Shown piece after piece: positions 7,990 to 15,208 of a stretch of DNA of 18,029 bases. The position numbers and the translations under genes are program-made. Every line of letters begins with the position of its first letter. Position 1 is the stretch's first letter. The stretch comes from Citromicrobium sp. GTDB lineage: Bacteria > Pseudomonadota > Alphaproteobacteria > Sphingomonadales > Sphingomonadaceae. Under the pieces are notes generated by a model, which was not told where the DNA came from, searched no databases, and saw only the letters and a list, made by a program, of their open reading frames with translations. The stretch is taken from positions 1 through 18,029 of the forward strand of contig PAVA01000046.1 of NCBI GenBank assembly GCA_002712945.1. The letters are read 5' to 3'.

Positions 7990-9576
7990 CTAGCTATCGG
8001 CGAGAAAGTCGCTGACCGCCTTGAGAAATTCGCTCGACGCCGTCTCCCTGCCCAGCAGCAGGTGATTGCGGGTGTCGAGACCGACGAACTGGCTGTCCGG
8101 AATCTGCGCGGCGAGCGCCTGGCCCTGGGCCACGGGAATGCGCTGGTCTCCGCGACTATGGACGACCAGCGTGGGCGCCTGCACGTCCTTCAGGCGATGC
8201 CGCACATCGATGCTCGCGAAGGCTTCCAGAAAACGGACCGCATTTTCCGCAGAGGTCGTGCGGCGCTGGAATTCATCGAACCATTCGAGCTCCTCTGCCG
8301 TCGCATCGGGCATGAAGGTTTGCGAGAACAGCCGGCGATAGGCCGGGTTGGACCGCCCCCATCCGCTCTTGGTGAGGGTCATGACCGCCTCGCGCTCGCT
8401 CACTTCCTCGGGCTTGGCGGTGTGGCGCCACCCCGCCGCGTAGCCTCCGAAAAGGATGAGATGGGAAACGCGGTCCGGATGGCGCGCGGCATATTCGATC
8501 GAGACTGCCGCGCCCTGGCTGATGCCGAGCAGCGGGAAGCGGTCCACCTTGGCCGCGTCGACCACCAGTTCGAGATCGTTCACAAAGCTCTCGAACGAAA
8601 TGTCCTCAACATCCCAGTCCGACACGCCGCAACCGCGCTCGTCGTAGCGTATGAATTCGTGGTTCTGCGACAATTCGCGGAACAGCGGGCTCCAGATCGG
8701 GGCCTCCCAGTCGAGTTCGAGATGGCTCAGCCAGTTCGCCGCCTTGACCAGCGGAGTGCGCCCCTTGGTGCTGACCGATGCCCATGCGATCGATGCGCCG
8801 TCCCTGGTCTTGGCGAAGCGGATCGATTGCCGCGCAGGCGCCGGAGCCGTCCCCGCCGGTGGGGCGGGCGCGCGCGCGGGGCCGGGAGGCGGCGTGCCTG
8901 CAAAATCGGGAACGGTCAGTTCCGCCTCGCGGAAGCGCGCGGCTAGCCGCTCGGCAAGCTGCGATGCCTGGACGTGTTGCCCGGCCCGGCGCCGCGCCTC
9001 GACCGCCGCCTGCGCAGCGTCCGGATCGCATGCCATATCGGCAAGCCAGCGGTCCGCCCATGCGACCCGTTCCGGGTCCGGGCATGCCGGATCGCACGCG
9101 AGCCGCCTTGCAACCCGCGCGCGGGTCAATGCCAGCTTCTCGCGCTCGCCCTCGAGCCAGCTCGAAAAGGCATCCTGCCCCGAAATATCGCAATCGCACA
9201 GCAAGCCCAGATTGGCGCTTTCCCAATAGGCGGACAGATGCTGCCGGCTCAGGCTTTCACTTTCGCAAGCGCGTTGCAGATCCACCACATCGACCTGCAG
9301 ACCCTTCCTCTCCAGCTCCACCCAGTCGCCATAGGTCAGCAAGACCTGCTCGCTGCGATTGAGGATTCCGCGCAACTTGCTCAGCGACCAGCGAAGGGCG
9401 CCGCGCGGATCGTCGGGGATCTCCCACAAGAGCTCGCACAGGCTTTGGCGCGAGTGCTTCTGGTCGACGAGGGCAAGGTAGCCGCACAGCGCCCGCGTCT
9501 TGCGCGACGCGGGGAGCGCCAGCTCCGTTCCCTCGTGCGATATCCGCAGGTCGCCCATGGCCCGGATTTCAATCAT
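7990..9576 (-). CDS. Winged-helix/BTAD-type regulator fused to an alpha/beta hydrolase
   Basis: 528 residues in three parts. Residues 1-95 look like an OmpR/SARP-type winged helix (MIEIRAMGDLRI, PASRKTRALCGYLAL, ALRWSLSKLRGIL). Residues 95-225 are helical and Arg/Ala-rich, resembling a bacterial transcriptional activation (BTAD/TPR-like) domain. A Pro/Ala linker (about 227-250) leads to an alpha/beta hydrolase with an apparently complete triad: nucleophile Ser353 in GISQG, Asp477 in HSRGDQRIP and His505 in TRNHLLLG; the block YDERGCGVSDWDVED is typical of hydrolases found fused to regulators. No signal peptide, so it is cytosolic. Target genes and ligand are unknown; the hydrolase may act as a sensor or enzyme. 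The ATG at 9576 starts exactly at the winged-helix domain; the frame is open to 9717 but upstream residues look like translated noncoding DNA. No neighbour suggests a pathway. Confidence 0.85.
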   Translation of the reverse strand: MIEIRAMGDLRISHEGTELALPASRKTRALCGYLALVDQKHSRQSLCELLWEIPDDPRGALRWSLSKLRGILNRSEQVLLTYGDWVELERKGLQVDVVDLQRACESESLSRQHLSAYWESANLGLLCDCDISGQDAFSSWLEGEREKLALTRARVARRLACDPACPDPERVAWADRWLADMACDPDAAQAAVEARRRAGQHVQASQLAERLAARFREAELTVPDFAGTPPPGPARAPAPPAGTAPAPARQSIRFAKTRDGASIAWASVSTKGRTPLVKAANWLSHLELDWEAPIWSPLFRELSQNHEFIRYDERGCGVSDWDVEDISFESFVNDLELVVDAAKVDRFPLLGISQGAAVSIEYAARHPDRVSHLILFGGYAAGWRHTAKPEEVSEREAVMTLTKSGWGRSNPAYRRLFSQTFMPDATAEELEWFDEFQRRTTSAENAVRFLEAFASIDVRHRLKDVQAPTLVVHSRGDQRIPVAQGQALAAQIPDSQFVGLDTRNHLLLGRETASSEFLKAVSDFLADS

Positions 9577-9700
9577 AGCGCTGTGCCCTGAAGCCGCGAT
9601 CCCAGGAGGTATCCTTATTCTTTCGGCTTGCGTTTCTGCAATGCAGCATTTTTTCGCGGCTCGTGGCGACCGGCGCGCTCCGCCCCCGAAGAACATCCTT
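9577..9700 (-). promoter_or_regulatory. Upstream region of the regulator-hydrolase gene with a short palindrome
   Basis: On the minus strand TTGCAG, 17 bases, then ATAAGG gives a plausible but imperfect -35/-10 pair (-35 near 9636-9641). The -35 overlaps a perfect 11-base palindrome CTGCAATGCAG (9636-9646). Winged-helix regulators often autoregulate, so this palindrome is a candidate operator. The initiation ATG at 9576 has only a weak AGGG about 9-10 bases upstream. Confidence 0.35.
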
Positions 9701-9777
9701 CGTCCTGTCATCGCCAAGGGTGGCTGGCCGGAAGCGGCGGCTCAATGGTCGGGGGGACCACCGCATCCGGCCAGCGG

Positions 9778-9812
9778 TCCGGTCGCCGCATCCTCGAAGC
9801 ACGGCGACCGGA
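9778..9812 (-). terminator. GC-rich hairpin after the glutamine synthetase gene
   Basis: Perfect 11-base arms (9778-9788 and 9802-9812) with a 13-base loop, 10 bases past the stop codon of the glutamine synthetase gene. No T tract follows on the minus strand, but position and stability fit a transcript 3' end. Confidence 0.55.
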
Positions 9813-9822
9813 GGGGGCGACA

Positions 9823-10887
9823 TCAGGCGGCCTTGCTGTGGTCCAACGCGATGTCGAACACGGTGGCGGCGAGCCTTGCTGCCACCTTGTAGGGGTCTGC
9901 ATTGGCGCCCGGGCGGCGGTCTTCGAAATAGCCGCGGCCGCCCTGTTCGACGCCCAGCGGGATGCGGATCGAGGCGTCACGGTCCGCTCCGCCGGCCCTG
10001 AATTCACCGATCGAACAGGTTTTGTGCAAGCCGGTCAGGCGTTCATCCAGCCTGTCGCCATAGACCGCGATGTGCGCATCGTGGTTGCGCGAGAGACGCC
10101 GGACCGCCTCGTATATCGCATCGAGGCCCCCGTCGGTGCGCGTTGCGGCGCTGGAGAAATTGGCGTGCAGGCCCGCGCCGTTCCAGTCGCCCTTCACGGG
10201 CTTGTTGTCGAAGCTGACGACCACGCCATGCTTTTCCGCCGCACGGTGAAGGAGGTAGCGCGCGATCCACATGTGGTCTGACATGGCCAGCAGACCGGCG
10301 TCCTCGTTGTCCCGACCGCGATACCCGATCTGGAATTCCCACTGGCCGGGCATGACTTCGGCATTGAGGCCGAAGAAGCACAGGCCCGCCTCGACGCACA
10401 GGCGCGCATGCTCTTCGGCAACAGGGCGACCGAACGCCCGGTCGATGCCGACGCCACAATAATAGGGGCCCTGCGGGGCAGGCGTGCCGGTTTCGGGAAA
10501 GCCAAGGGGGCGGCCGTTTGCGAACAGGGTATATTCCTGTTCGAAGCCGATCCACGCGTCCTCCCGGTCCGCGCCGGCACCCAGCAGCTCGCGAAGGTGT
10601 GCGCGGGCGTTGGTCGGGTGTGGACAGCCATCGGCGTTGAATACTTCGCACAGCACGAGGTAGTGGCCGCCCTCGCGGGTGGGGTCGTTCACCACGCGCA
10701 CCGGGATCAGCGCGCAATCGCTGTCGTGTCCTTCGGCCTGCCCGGTGGCGGAACCATCGAAGCTCCATTCGGGAAGGTCGCCCGGCTTGACCTGCGCAAG
10801 CCCGAAGTCGTCGACGAAGCGCGCCTTGGAACGCAGGCCCTGCGTCGGCGCATCACCGTCGAGCCAGATGTATTCTGCAAATGCCAT
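9823..10887 (-). CDS. glnII: Type II (eukaryotic-type) glutamine synthetase
   Basis: Makes glutamine from glutamate, ammonia and ATP in the cytosol. At 354 residues it fits the short GSII class, not the ~470-residue GSI of most bacteria. Family blocks in order: EWSFDGSATGQAEGHDSD (beta-grasp/active-site latch region, about 40-57), CEVFNADGCPHPTNARA, the metal-binding GFEQEYTLF (about 114-122), GPYYCGVG, GLNAEVMPGQWEFQIG with Glu ligands, and GDWNGAGLHANFS (about 233-245) followed by the Arg-rich ATP site with RIPLGVEQGG. Between FQIG and SDHMWIARY several extra residues (RGRDNEDAGLLA) make the segment longer than I expect for plant and rhizobial GSII. ATG at 10887 has AAGGA 12 bases upstream. 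GSII enzymes usually supplement GSI under nitrogen limitation. It lies 80 bp after the adhesin gene, probably as a separate unit. Confidence 0.93.
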   Translation of the reverse strand: MAFAEYIWLDGDAPTQGLRSKARFVDDFGLAQVKPGDLPEWSFDGSATGQAEGHDSDCALIPVRVVNDPTREGGHYLVLCEVFNADGCPHPTNARAHLRELLGAGADREDAWIGFEQEYTLFANGRPLGFPETGTPAPQGPYYCGVGIDRAFGRPVAEEHARLCVEAGLCFFGLNAEVMPGQWEFQIGYRGRDNEDAGLLAMSDHMWIARYLLHRAAEKHGVVVSFDNKPVKGDWNGAGLHANFSSAATRTDGGLDAIYEAVRRLSRNHDAHIAVYGDRLDERLTGLHKTCSIGEFRAGGADRDASIRIPLGVEQGGRGYFEDRRPGANADPYKVAARLAATVFDIALDHSKAA

Positions 10888-10927
10888 GATCGCTGTTTTC
10901 CTTGTTCGGTCGAGGGACGTGCCGGAC

Positions 10928-10953
10928 GGGGACGGCCCGCCGAAGGCCGCCCC
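10928..10953 (-). terminator. Hairpin between adhesin and glutamine synthetase genes
   Basis: Just downstream of the adhesin stop the minus strand reads GGGG-CGGCC-loop-GGCCG-TCCCC, a GC-rich stem with one or two mismatches and a short loop containing TTCG. It could end the adhesin transcript before the glutamine synthetase gene. No T tract is present. Confidence 0.4.
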
Positions 10954-10967
10954 CGCCGCACCATGCA

Positions 10968-13187
10968 TCAGAACCCGAAGCCGATGCCGACCCGGCCGCC
11001 CCATTCGTCGTCGCCGGTATTGGTGCCGAACCCGGCGGACAGGTACACCGAGTCGCTCACCCGCCCGGCGAAGCTGCCGGCAAGGCCCTGCTGCCCGTTG
11101 TAGGTCGCCGCATTGACCCAGACCGAGACCGACTTGCCCGGGATGATCGGCGCGTTGCCCATCGCCATGGCCTGCGCGATCCCGCCGCTCATCCGCTGGT
11201 CGAGGTCTTCGAGCTGGAAAGAGAGATCGGCGAACTGCCCTTCGAGCACGCCGACCCGGCCGGTGAGCGCGGTGACATCGGCGCTGAGCACGTCGAACTG
11301 GCCTTCGAGCGTGCCGACCCTTCCGGTCAGTGCGGTCACGTCGGCGGCCAGCGCGTCGAACTGCGCGTCCTCCACGGCGAGCACGGAGGGCGAGTAGGAT
11401 CGCTGGAAGGCCCTCATCGCGGCGCCCTGGGTGAACGCGGTGCGGCCCAGCGTGCCGTTCTCGTCGGCGGTGACGAGGTAGATCGTGCCGCTCTGGCCGT
11501 CTGTGCCGTTTTCGAGGCTGGCGACCTGGACCGTGTTGTCCGCCCTGCCGATGGCGATCTGATTGGTGGCGGACGTGGTCGCGCCCGCACCGATCGCGGT
11601 CGATCCGGTGAAGTCGGCTCTGGCGCCAATGCCGATCGCCGTCGCGTTGCCGGCCCGGGCAAAGGCAGAGCGACCCAGCGCCGTGGAACCCTCTCCTGTC
11701 GTCTGCGCACTGCTGCCCACCGCCGTCGCCTGCAGCGCCGGAGCGAAGCTGGAATAGCCGAGCGCGGTCGAGAAGTTACCGCGCGCCTGGCTGAATGCCC
11801 CGAAAGCCAGTGCCCCGGTCCCGGCAGCGCTGGCGCCGGAACCGAAGGCGGCCGCCTGAACGCCGCTGGCGCTCGTACCCTGACCCACAGCCGTGGTGTT
11901 GAGCCCGCTCGCCGAAGCATTCGCGCCCAGCGCCGTCGTCAGGTCGCCATTGGCAACCGCATTCGCACCCAGGCCCAGCGCGTTCGACCCGGTTGCCGTC
12001 GGGGCCGGGCCGGTGCCGTTGACCGCCAGGAAGGAAGCGCTCGCAGTTGCCTGCTCGATCGTCAGCATGGCCGCATTGAGCTGGCCGAGATTGACCGCGT
12101 CCGTATCCGCCGTGCCGTCCGCGACATTGACGATCCGGCGCTGCAACTCGCTGGACCCGACCGAAACGGTGTGTTCCTCGTCGGCGATCGAGCCGGCACC
12201 GAGCGCGACCGACGAGTCGCCGCTGGCAGCGGACCCGACGCCCAATGCCATCGCAACCTCGGTCGACGCATTTGCTCCGTTACCGAGCGCGATGGCACCC
12301 GATGCGTCCGCAAGCGAGCCGCCGCCCAGGGCCAGCGCGCTGATCCCGTTCGCCTCCGCATAGGTGCCGATGGCGATCGTGCCGTTTTCCGTCGCGTTCG
12401 TCTGGTTGCCCAGCGCCACCGCGTTCATCCCGCTGGCCTGCGTCCCCACGCCTATGGCGACGGTGAAGTGGGCGCTTGCGATGGTGTCGTACCCGCCGGC
12501 GAAGGACTGGCTGCCTAGCGCCTCCGAATGGGCGCCGATAACGGTGGAAGCATAGGCGGATGCGGATGAATCCGCACCGATCGCGACCGCGCGATCGCCC
12601 AACGCCTGCGCGCCGAGGTCATCGGAATCGTCGTCACCGCCCAGGGCGATACTGCCGCTCCCAACCGCGTCAGATTGCTCGCCGAGCGCGATGGACGTCG
12701 CGCCCTGTGCCCGCGAAAGCCGACCCATGGCGATGGACGCCCTGCCATCGGTCCGTGCATTGACACCCACCGCAATCGTATCGGTATTGCGGGCGTCGCT
12801 TTCTGCGCCAATGGCGATTGCCCCGGCGGAGAACGTCGCGGCGCGGTTGCCCACCGCTATGGAATTGGCATTGCTGGCCCCGGCATCCCGGCCGATCGCG
12901 ACCGTATTGTTACCGGATGCCGATGCACCGGCGCCGAGCGCCGTGCTGCCGGGGGCAGTCGCCTCCGCCTGCGAGCCGACGGCGGTCGCGTTACCGGAGG
13001 TCGCCGTGGCGTTCGGGCCGCAGGCCAGCGCGGTATCCTCGCTGTCGCTGTCGGCGGCCGCCGTGCCATCGGCCACGCCATCGCCGTCGGTGTCGAGCAC
13101 GCAGTCCTCGGCCGCTGCCGGGGTGGGGTCGAAGATCGACACGGCAAAGAACGCTGCGGTCGAAAGGAGAATGGTCCTGGTCATCAT
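10968..13187 (-). CDS. Trimeric autotransporter adhesin, YadA-like (type Vc)
   Basis: 739 residues, predicted surface adhesin secreted as a trimer through its own barrel. A signal peptide (MMTRTILLSTAAFFAVSI...PAAA|ED, cleavage near residue 26) leads to a short block with a calcium-loop-like DTDGDGVADG between Cys29 and Cys56. A first head of YadA-type 14-residue repeats (about 60-335; units such as ALGAGASASGNNTVAIG) ends in a neck, IVNVADGTADTDAVNLGQLN (about 345-370). A second head block of the same repeats (about 395-560) follows, then GTIYLVTADENGTLGR, a coiled-coil stalk with two 21-residue repeats (ADVTALTGRVGTLEG...), and a C-terminal anchor ending in VGIGFGF with terminal Phe. ATG at 13187 has AGGA seven bases upstream. 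Roles in attachment or autoaggregation are inferred from the family. Confidence 0.93.
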   Translation of the reverse strand: MMTRTILLSTAAFFAVSIFDPTPAAAEDCVLDTDGDGVADGTAAADSDSEDTALACGPNATATSGNATAVGSQAEATAPGSTALGAGASASGNNTVAIGRDAGASNANSIAVGNRAATFSAGAIAIGAESDARNTDTIAVGVNARTDGRASIAMGRLSRAQGATSIALGEQSDAVGSGSIALGGDDDSDDLGAQALGDRAVAIGADSSASAYASTVIGAHSEALGSQSFAGGYDTIASAHFTVAIGVGTQASGMNAVALGNQTNATENGTIAIGTYAEANGISALALGGGSLADASGAIALGNGANASTEVAMALGVGSAASGDSSVALGAGSIADEEHTVSVGSSELQRRIVNVADGTADTDAVNLGQLNAAMLTIEQATASASFLAVNGTGPAPTATGSNALGLGANAVANGDLTTALGANASASGLNTTAVGQGTSASGVQAAAFGSGASAAGTGALAFGAFSQARGNFSTALGYSSFAPALQATAVGSSAQTTGEGSTALGRSAFARAGNATAIGIGARADFTGSTAIGAGATTSATNQIAIGRADNTVQVASLENGTDGQSGTIYLVTADENGTLGRTAFTQGAAMRAFQRSYSPSVLAVEDAQFDALAADVTALTGRVGTLEGQFDVLSADVTALTGRVGVLEGQFADLSFQLEDLDQRMSGGIAQAMAMGNAPIIPGKSVSVWVNAATYNGQQGLAGSFAGRVSDSVYLSAGFGTNTGDDEWGGRVGIGFGF

Positions 13188-13375
13188 GCTGGTATCCTGT
13201 CTTGCGTGGACGCAGGGCCGGATTTCCCCCCGAATGGGGCGGACAATATGGTGGTACCGCCCGCCCCCAGGGGGCAAAAACAGCGTCCCTGCCGTTTCTG
13301 CATGACAGGCCAGCGTGTGAGCGAGCGTGCGAACGACCGTGTGAGCCCGCGTGGTAATTGGTGTTTTTTGCAGCT
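13188..13375. other. Adhesin upstream region with 12-bp tandem repeat
   Basis: This stretch must carry the adhesin promoter (minus strand), but I find no well-spaced -35/-10 pair. It contains CCCCCAGGGGG (13264-13274), a short palindrome, and three imperfect 12-bp tandem units at 13314-13349 (CGTGTGAGCGAG, CGTGCGAACGAC, CGTGTGAGCCCG). No convincing coding frame. Confidence 0.4.
13314..13349. repeat. Three imperfect 12-bp tandem repeats
   Basis: Units at 13314-13325, 13326-13337 and 13338-13349 share the pattern CGTGYGARCNNS; a partial fourth unit follows. They lie between the adhesin promoter region and the first tRNA remnant. Copy number may vary between strains. Confidence 0.6.
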
Positions 13376-13403
13376 TGGCGCGGTTGGAGGGGCTCGAACC
13401 CCC
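13376..13403 (-). pseudogene. tRNA 3'-end remnant (T arm, acceptor strand and CCA)
   Basis: Minus-strand sense: a T stem-loop with five pairs around TTCGAGC (13387-13403), then the 3' acceptor strand CAACCGC (13380-13386), discriminator G and an encoded CCA (13376-13378). No matching 5' acceptor strand GCGGTTG and no standard anticodon arm is found within about 150 bases upstream, so it is not an intact tRNA. The acceptor and discriminator are nearest to what I recall of tRNA-Asp, but that is a weak guess. A fragment of this kind is typical of attachment-site debris at tRNA genes. Confidence 0.55.
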
Positions 13404-13508
13404 AGGATTGCCGGTCAGGCGACTCCGGCGTCCACCAGGCCGTCACGCCCCCGTGAAAGCGCGCGCCCCAAGGGGGAGGCGACAAGAAGAGGCTTCGATG
13501 TGCAAGGC

Positions 13509-13527
13509 TGGCGCACCCGACAGGATT
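13509..13527 (-). pseudogene. Second tRNA 3'-end remnant, resembling tRNA-Arg(CCG)
   Basis: Minus-strand sense: AATCCTGTCGGGTGCGCCA. This matches, from memory, the end of alphaproteobacterial tRNA-Arg(CCG): part of the T loop, 3' T-stem strand CCTGT, acceptor CGGGTGC, discriminator G and CCA. Beyond the T loop (13528 onward) the tRNA match stops and GC-rich hairpins begin. A 3' fragment with CCA is what a site-specific integration at a tRNA leaves at the far end of an island. Confidence 0.55.
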
Positions 13528-13598
13528 GCTGCGCCGCTACGCGGCTGCGCCATCTCCGCGCCTTCGGCGCTCCGATTCCGAACGCGGTTCGAACCGTC
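13528..13598. repeat. Paired GC-rich hairpins, REP-like intergenic element
   Basis: Two short hairpins stand side by side: GCCGC-TAC-GCGGC (13533-13545) and GCGCC-TTC-GGCGC (13558-13570). A 12-base perfect palindrome CGGTTCGAACCG follows (13585-13596), itself reminiscent of a tRNA T arm. The block is directly fused to the second tRNA remnant. It looks like a dispersed noncoding repeat of the REP type; whether it recurs in the genome cannot be seen here. Confidence 0.4.
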
Positions 13599-13604
13599 CT
13601 GAAA

Positions 13605-13646
13605 CGCCAAGGGGAGCACCCCTTCGCAGGGATGCTCCCCTTGGCG
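13605..13646. terminator. Strong 14-bp hairpin
   Basis: Arms 13605-13618 (CGCCAAGGGGAGCA) and 13633-13646 (TGCTCCCCTTGGCG) are perfect complements; the 14-base loop can itself fold (CCC...GGG). It is symmetric and may insulate transcription in both directions between the remnants and the stress cluster. No T tract is adjacent. Confidence 0.5.
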
Positions 13647-13929
13647 CGCCCGGCAGGAAAATGATGGGCACTGTAATCATTGGGAAATTCTGGTTTCACT
13701 GCCCTCGTAACGGCAGCTGTGCGCCCCAAACCCGGTCATTAGCTAGATCGCCTTCAGTTCCCGAAAGCAGCCATGGTCGTCACGCCTAAGCAATGTCCGG
13801 TTTTTGGCGCGTCCTTGGCGACTAACGAATGTCCCGAAGGGGGTGGCTTGGCGACGGTCTGCTTTCGGCTGTACGAGTGCGAAGCTAACCGCCATTTCAT
13901 GACTTCCTCAATCGTGCTTCCGACTGACC
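13647..13929. other. Intergenic stretch without a recognisable gene
   Basis: No frame here has a ribosome-binding site with credible protein composition on either strand. Base composition is more AT-rich than to the left, marking the change from the chromosomal genes to the stress cluster. Isolated phrases such as GGTCTGCTTTCGG (13857-13869) look like intergenic sequence I associate with sphingomonads, but I cannot assign a role. Confidence 0.4.
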
Positions 13930-13947
13930 TCAGACTTTTCAGTCTGA
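13930..13947 (-). terminator. Small hairpin spanning the stop of the 75-residue gene
   Basis: TCAGAC (13930-13935) and GTCTGA (13942-13947) pair around a six-base loop containing the stop codon of the minus-strand small gene. It may stabilise or end that transcript; no T tract follows. Confidence 0.35.
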
Positions 13948-14166
13948 AGCATCACGCCGCCGATCGAGCGTCCGCATTGCGTCAAGAATGTCGTCGATCG
14001 AAACTGGCTCATCCATCTCAGGCGTTTGGCGCATGGCGGGCTGATTTTCGACCGCGTTCTTGTCGGACGCCCATAATGCAAGGATCGAGCGTTTCACTTC
14101 AGGTTCCAACGACGGATGCCCGGCGACACTGAATGGATCGAGATAGCTTGGAATTGATCGCGACAT
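13939..14166 (-). CDS. Small conserved-looking protein of the stress cluster, unknown function
   Basis: 75 residues starting MSRSIPSYLDPFSVAGHPSL; the rest contains EVKRSILALWASDKNAVENQ, PVSIDDILDAMRTLDRRRD and ends in ASD. The start is decided by a strong AAAGGAGG five to six bases before the ATG at 14166; the frame is open further upstream but without a ribosome site. It is soluble, helical and charged, with no signal or membrane segment. Similar small proteins beginning with a YLDPF...GHPSLEP pattern occur, as I recall, beside heat-shock genes in proteobacteria, but I know no function. It lies 128 bp after htpX on the same strand with a hairpin between. The leader AAGTGAAAGGAG is the same as before the Hsp20 gene at 17984, hinting at common origin or regulation. 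Confidence 0.75.
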   Translation of the reverse strand: MSRSIPSYLDPFSVAGHPSLEPEVKRSILALWASDKNAVENQPAMRQTPEMDEPVSIDDILDAMRTLDRRRDASD

Positions 14167-14237
14167 TGTCTTCCTCCTTTCACTTGTGTCGCGCGCCGCA
14201 ACCAAGGGTACGGCGACTTATGCTGCATGCAGGTACC

Positions 14238-14282
14238 GGGCAGGTGCTATTCCGCAAACTTTGCGCGGCTATTTACCTGCCC
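14238..14282. promoter_or_regulatory. Nested inverted repeat between htpX and the small gene
   Basis: Outer arms GGGCAGGT (14238-14245) and ACCTGCCC (14275-14282) enclose an inner perfect palindrome CGCAAA-C-TTTGCG. It begins 12 bases after the htpX stop in the minus direction. It could be a terminator, a processing hairpin, or an operator for the small gene; nothing in the sequence decides. Confidence 0.5.
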
Positions 14283-14294
14283 AGTAGCCTATAG

Positions 14295-15161
14295 TTACCC
14301 GAGTTGCGCAGTTCTTGGACCCGACAACCGCCCGCGCAATTGCCGTGGCTGCTTCATCTGCTGGAGCGCCGCTATCCGCCGGTTGGTGGCTGGGTGGGTC
14401 GAGAACAGCTCGCCCACCTGCGTCGGCACGATGTAGAGCTGCGCCGCTGCTGGGTTGCGCTCGGCGACCTCATTCGGAATGCGCTGCGCGGCGTGCGATA
14501 TCTTTCGCAAGGCCGAGGCAAGCGCGTCCGGATCGCCGCAGATCTCTGCTCCGGCCTTGTCCGCACCGAACTCGCGCGTTCGGCTGATCGCCATCTGCAC
14601 TATCATTGCAGCGAAGGGTGCGAGCAGAACCGCTCCGATCAACGCCAGCGGATTGTTTCGACTATCGCTCGAGAAGAACATGCCGAAATTGGCGAGCATC
14701 GAAATCGCACCTGCGATCGTCGCCACCATCGTCATGATGAGCGTATCGCGGTTGCGGATATGACCCAATTCGTGCGCCATCACCGCGGCAACTTCATCGC
14801 GCGAGAGCATTTCAAGCAGCCCAGTCGTAGCCGCGACCGCCGCATTTTCGGGATTGCGCCCTGTCGCGAACGCATTGGGATGTGGGCTATCGATCACATA
14901 GACTTTGGGCATCGGCAGACCGGCGCGCTGCGCCAGCATGGCAACAATATTGTAGAAGTCAGGCGAGGACCTCGCCGTGACCTCACGCGCACCATGCATC
15001 GACAGAACGATCCTGTCGGCCTTCCAGTACGTCACGATATTCATTGCGGCCGCCACAGCGAGCGCGATCAAGGCGCCGCTTGTGCCGCCGAACATGTAGC
15101 CGGTGCCCATGAACAACGCGGTCAGGGCAGCGAGCAGACAAAAGGTCTTTATGTAGTTCAC
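14295..15161 (-). CDS. htpX: HtpX-family membrane zinc metalloprotease
   Basis: Inner-membrane M48 protease that, with FtsH in other bacteria, degrades misfolded membrane proteins during heat and envelope stress. 288 residues, close to the 293 of E. coli HtpX. Two N-terminal membrane segments (about 5-22 and 28-45), the zinc motif HELGH (His130, Glu131, His134) and third ligand Glu197 in [13 protein letters not shown]; two more hydrophobic segments lie at about 140-165 and 172-193. [20 protein letters not shown] is a typical HtpX block. The start is GTG at 15161, with GGAGG seven bases upstream; the ATG eight bases before it is out of frame. It is probably a second or accessory copy carried by the stress cluster, since HtpX is usually also a core gene. 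Divergent from hsp20, sharing its control region. Confidence 0.94.
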   Translation of the reverse strand: MNYIKTFCLLAALTALFMGTGYMFGGTSGALIALAVAAAMNIVTYWKADRIVLSMHGAREVTARSSPDFYNIVAMLAQRAGLPMPKVYVIDSPHPNAFATGRNPENAAVAATTGLLEMLSRDEVAAVMAHELGHIRNRDTLIMTMVATIAGAISMLANFGMFFSSDSRNNPLALIGAVLLAPFAAMIVQMAISRTREFGADKAGAEICGDPDALASALRKISHAAQRIPNEVAERNPAAAQLYIVPTQVGELFSTHPATNRRIAALQQMKQPRQLRGRLSGPRTAQLG

Positions 15162-15208
15162 TGTTCATCCTCCAACCAAAGTGGAACATACCAAGAATAC
15201 CTGCTTGA

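Noticed and set aside
10902..12518. 538-codon plus-strand frame over the adhesin
   Set aside because: It mirrors the repetitive head repeats of the adhesin on the other strand; repeats alone explain the openness.
13314..13349. CRISPR-like array
   Set aside because: The units are 12 bp and directly adjacent, with no spacers and no cas genes nearby.
13376..13470. Possible complete tRNA, or the acceptor piece of a two-piece tmRNA
   Set aside because: No 5' acceptor strand, no standard D arm or seven-base anticodon loop; the 3' end has discriminator G and lacks the alanine-type acceptor and the tag reading frame expected of tmRNA.
13415..13729. Minus-strand 104-codon frame in the junction region
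   Set aside because: It runs through the tRNA remnant and the hairpins, has no ribosome site, and its opposite-strand translations (such as APDRIAAPLRG) are of the type produced by antisense tRNA sequence.
13773..14132. Plus-strand 119-codon frame
   Set aside because: It overlaps the 75-residue minus-strand gene, has no ribosome site and shows no recognisable domain.
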